Source: Polytrichum commune | Lineage: Eukaryota; Streptophyta; Polytrichopsida; Polytrichales; Polytrichaceae | NCBI GenBank assembly: GCA_950295325.1 | Contig: OX485805.1 | Location: 33,531,501 to 33,595,500, forward strand | Length of the DNA stretch: 64,000 nt | Direction of reading: 5' to 3' | Shown here: positions 59,800-64,000 of the stretch, piece after piece | Numbering within the stretch: position 1 is the first letter of the stretch | Layout of the letters: each line of letters starts with the position of its first letter | Notes under the pieces: model-generated | Seen by the model: only the letters and a program-made list of their open reading frames with translations | What the model was told of the DNA's origin: nothing | Database searches by the model: none | Program-made: the position numbers and the translations under genes

Positions 59800-62700
59800 A
59801 TCGATCGGCTACCCTCTCTATTATGCTAGCTGATAATTAATTGACTCACCTGCTACCCAGTCATCAACATAGAATCCATGAGCTTCAGGTGGCACCATAT
59901 TGCAGTGAGAGGGTCATCACACATGAGCTTCGTGGTGAAGTAGCCTACCTCCACTCAAATCACTTCACAGGTTTTCCATTTCGCCTTCCTGCTCTAATTT
60001 GGGGTTTTGCATTCAGCTGCGAGCAGAAACCTCGTCTCTAATTAACCAGGACCCATCTGATGAGCTGGTGCAGCCAGTCATCTCTTTTGCCCGTCAAAAT
60101 GGGTGAAATAAACCTCATGCAGCCCTGAGCTGAATCATCTTCTTCTCGCACTGATCAACATTAGCTGGGCATGCATGCAGTTAGTTATCCAGCTCCGGTC
60201 GGGAGATCATGCATGTGCTTGAACCCATGCCATGCAAATCTGAGTTTGGGCGGGGTGGGGGTACTGCCAAGACGGATGCAGCCATCGCCAACTGACCAAG
60301 GATCCGCGATCTGTTGAAGGGATCCGTCCATATAGCGCCCTCCTCTCCAATCCTCTAACCGCCTCTCGCTTCAACAGATTTGTGGCGGTTACTGTCCACG
60401 TGTCACCCCTTTTCTTCCCAGGCAGGATTCTCGACTTCTTTGGTTACCACCCCACGCGCCACACATCAGTCGTTCTTGCCCCCCTGGCCGGGATCTGCAT
60501 ATGCTAGTTAAATCCTAGTCAACTTGAGTTGAACCAACGATCCAAATCATCAGTCTGGAGGATCACCTTGAACATATTGTTCAAATTAGGTTTTAGTGGT
60601 GTTGGGTCCGTGCGACTCAATAGATGAATAATGAATTAGGTGTTTTAGCAGACGGAATAACCGAGCTGAATCCCCCCTCTAAGGTGCTCCAAGTTATTGG
60701 CCAGAGCTCAGGGTTACATACGGCCATATCCTTAGCCTGAAGCAATATGAAGAATCATTCTTCAGATTGGCAGACGTTGCTGCCCTTACATTTCTATAGA
60801 AGTCTACAATCCAGCACTTTGGTAAGATCCGCTGGCTTATTTCCAGCGCTCTTTGGAAATTATATGAAAATTTTCCCTTCAACTCAGCTCAGAGACAAAG
60901 CAGGATTGTCATATAAAAACGTAAGCTTTCTCACCTTGTCCCACATATTGTTGTTGTTAGAAGATAACCTAATTATCTCGACCAAACACTCCCAGTTTTG
61001 ACATGATTAATCCAATCAACTCTAGCCTCCAATATAGAAACCATACATACCCTCTATTAATGACAACTGTCAAATGATTAATGTTGGTGTCATAGTTAGA
61101 AAACTAAAGTCAAATTTTTTTAGGTTAACTTTACTTTTCTAGAAGCTAAATCTAGATTCTGGAACGTTCTTCAATTGACCTACTTACATTAAAGAACAAT
61201 AGAGCAGTTAATAGTTAGTCCGTTAAGGCCGGGCTGACTTTGGGTTAGGGAAGTCTAGGATCTCGGATTTAGCAGATGCTCTTCAACCTTCATTCTGGAA
61301 GAGGGCGAAGAGTCAAAATCATTGATGGCTCGACATACCAAAGGTCATCTCTAAAAGGAGTAGGTTGCGTATGGATTCATTATTCCAGTATGAAACTTGT
61401 GTATATCCTTGTGAGGTTTCAGAACCTTTATAACCAGTTCCAGGGAAACTCTGCTTTCGCAATTGATGTGAAATATGGCCTCCATGCCTAGCTATGATGG
61501 TGTAATGATTCTTGTGACTCATTCGTACTCTCCACATGCAGATTGCAATGATATGAATGACCACACTGGGGTTGTTGAAAGGACGAGTACATGATCATCC
61601 ATAGTAGATTGGGAAAGGATGATATTTTGAATGAGGACTTTGTTTATCATATCTTGTCATCCAATCATAAGTTTTTTAGGGTTTCTTTACCTGTTTTGAT
61701 TGAAATTATTGATATCAATTAGGTAAGGTCAGAAGGAGTTACTAAATGCCAGTTCTAATTTTACTTGTAATGTGGGAGCAAGGAGGAGGCGAATTCATGA
61801 GGTGGCGTCAAGAGGCGAAGAGTCGCAGAGGACGCACAGACTACAATGTCAGAGCAATAATCAATCAGCCAGGCCATGCGTCAACAGATTTCAAGGTGAT
61901 TTCAGTTACCCTATCTGAGTAGATAAGGACTGCTGCTTATGGCTATGGTTTATCATCTTAGATCTTCACAAAGAGTACCCAGGCGCTGGTTGTAATAGAT
62001 GTACTTCATAACAGAAATAACTTATTTATTATTCAAGTTGCAATACTCTCTCTAGTTTTCTGTGGAAGGTACATAAACCTTCGTAAGGTATTCATGTAAG
62101 TACCTGACATAGGTTGTGTGCCATGTAGACAATATATACTTCTTTCCCCCAGATAATGTCAGTTAGCGCTTTCTGTGAGTACAGGCCTTTATCTCCATTC
62201 TAAAAGTTCTGAGTTCTATTCAAGTGGATCACAAGTACAACTACATGGGGCTATATCTTTCATTAATAAAGAACTCACAATTTTGGAGGCCCCTCCAACT
62301 TGTGTCCTGCCACATGCCACCTTGTACTTAGTATCAGGGCCCTTTCTAAAATATAAATGGCAGAGAGCTATGTAGCTAGTTAGAACTTTCTCATAATCCG
62401 TAATCAAAGCTTGTAAGGAATCAATGGGTTAATTTGTTTGTGGAGCTGCAATAGCCATAGCTTTTGGCTGCACATAAATCTCATTTTCTGACATATAAGT
62501 AAAGGCTTCTGAATGCAGCCGGTCGCACTTGGAAGGTTGTGAATTCTCTTGGGAAGCCAAAATGTATGGCCACCTTGTTCACACTGACCTTTCTTCATTA
62601 GAGGTCTGAGTCCGATTTCAGTGATTTTGAACAGAAGAGGCGACTCATCAAACACTAGGCGTAGGAGCTGACAATAAAAATGTCAGCCTAGGGATGTCCA

Positions 62701-64000
62701 GCAATCAAGTTATTGATACCTTGTGTACTTCTGATTGAGTTATTTGGTACTCATCCAGGTGATTCTCATGCTAGATCAGGAAGATCTTCTTCGTTGGTTT
62801 CGGGCACAATTTTCACATGTAAGATTGCAGCCGCACTCCATTCTTGGTATTAATTTATGCCAACTGCCATCATTCTTTTCCAGACTTATAAGTACTTCTC
62901 TTGATGGATGTCCGGTAGTGACTTGTTCAACCCATGTGTATTTTAAAGATGTCTTGCAAATGATTTTCCTTTTGAATCTGTAAATTGGCGAAACTGTAGG
63001 TCTAATAGACCTGTGGGGTATCTTGTGATCTGTGATATTTTACGACATGCTTCTTTCACATATGTTGCACAAGCCTCTTGAATCTTCCAAATGATTTATT
63101 GGACTGAAGGATGTGGCATAAAGGCAGGGCAAGCGAATACCACACCTTCAGATTAGTGTAACTTTTACTTTTTCAGGATTGGCTATGGAAACACTTACTG
63201 AGAAAATTACACAAAATCTAGTTCGGAATTAGATTACTTCCTGGTTCAGCCAAGAGTAACAAATACAGTGATGTCAAGCTTTTGAGGATTGGCATTTCTA
63301 TGTAGGGAGGGAAGTCTATTGTAGATTGACCTACAAGAGTTCAGACTTACTAATTTTAGTAGAGGCTCTGATTATAATCATTAGAATAAATTGATTGAGA
63401 GTGTCTCAAGCTCTCCATGAATTTTCTCCAATAATGAAGAAAATTCTCATCCTACGTACTTGCTGCAGGAACAAAATAAATATTCCACTTCCCAATTTCT
63501 GAATGCCTTAACATCTTCCCTGTTTTCAGTGGACCTAAAGAAGGCCTCAATCAGGACCAATAAGCCTCGAGGACAGCATTCGAAGCCCAAGCAACTGGAG
63601 GTTGAAACGTTGAAACCTGAAACTCTCATTTACTGTATTAAATGTAGATTTATGATTATGTGTGTTAACATGTAGTGCAATGACTTGTTCATGTTGAAGT
63701 CTAGATAATTTCCAAAGGGCAGCCTGGCTCTCACCACTTTTGGGCTTTTGTCAAAACAGATCAACGCCTTCATTTATGATACTAATTTTTTACCATCTTC
63801 TGCTTCATTTCTGTGTGGTTGAAGTGAAATACACTGAGGATGGTGTGGGCTACACCTAAGCTAGTTGGAGTCTACGAACAGGGAGAACTGACCCATAGTT
63901 ACAAATGAGCCCAGTTGAGTTTGAGAAGTAACCAGTGCAAATTCAAGACTTGAAGGTAGAAAAACCGAAAGCAGTGAATGACCACTACACTGTTTATGGT
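59800..64000. other. Upstream region of the KH-RING gene and unassigned DNA
   Basis: Presumed promoter to about 60.6 kb. It contains an 11-bp inverted repeat ATCTGTTGAAG (about 60309) / CTTCAACAGAT (about 60369). Beyond that, no frame could be assigned. Frames at 61276-61491, 62735-62983 and 63460-63675 are short and could be exons of an unrecognised gene running off the window, but they lack both splice continuity and family resemblance. Confidence 0.5.
60397..60402. promoter_or_regulatory. G-box/ABRE core upstream of the KH-RING gene
   Basis: CACGTG in the context TCCACGTGTCA, 0.78 kb from the start codon and about 0.6 kb from the candidate TATA. This context matches the core bound by plant bZIP/bHLH factors in light and abscisic-acid responses. 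A single motif is weak evidence. Confidence 0.25.

Overview
This is nuclear DNA of a land plant. Two genes encode plastid-targeted photosynthesis or carbon-metabolism proteins (photosystem I subunit PsaG and a plastid-type triosephosphate isomerase), every multi-exon gene has GT-AG introns, and most of the DNA is AT-rich and full of decayed transposons. No gene settles the clade. I lean weakly towards a seed-free plant (fern, lycophyte or bryophyte) from the mix of transposon remnants and the KH-RING protein, but this is impression, not proof.

Layout. Positions 1-15.7 kb hold no recognisable host gene: decayed Ty1/copia pieces, a family of short dispersed repeats, a degenerate 50/67-bp minisatellite, a 0.55-kb direct duplication, a near-perfect foldback and a Mutator-type MITE. 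At 15.7-18 kb is a GC-rich island with a ZUFSP/ZUP1-type (C78) deubiquitinase gene. From 18 to 41 kb the sequence is again repeat-dominated: an internally deleted hAT element, two LINE fragments in opposite orientation, MULE-like fragments, a 615-bp pogo/Tigger-like element with intact ends, a probable Harbinger MITE and further inverted repeats. Long G or C homopolymer runs occur only in this repeat-rich part.

From 41.5 to 59.8 kb lies a gene-rich block: an FAD-dependent monooxygenase (+, 4 exons), psaG (+, 2 exons), plastid triosephosphate isomerase (+, 2 exons) and, convergent with it, a five-exon minus-strand gene for a protein with an N-terminal coiled coil, one KH RNA-binding domain and a C-terminal RING finger. 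A 226-bp hAT MITE with 8-bp target duplication sits between the monooxygenase and psaG. From 59.8 to 64 kb I see only the putative promoter of the KH-RING gene and unassigned sequence.

The genes do not form a pathway. PsaG (light harvesting by PSI) and TPI (Calvin-Benson cycle and glycolysis) both serve photosynthesis in the plastid. ZUFSP and the KH-RING protein belong to ubiquitin biology (removing K63 chains; probable RNA-directed E3 ligase). All exon structures were assembled by eye from reading-frame continuity, splice-site dinucleotides and family conservation; no search was run.
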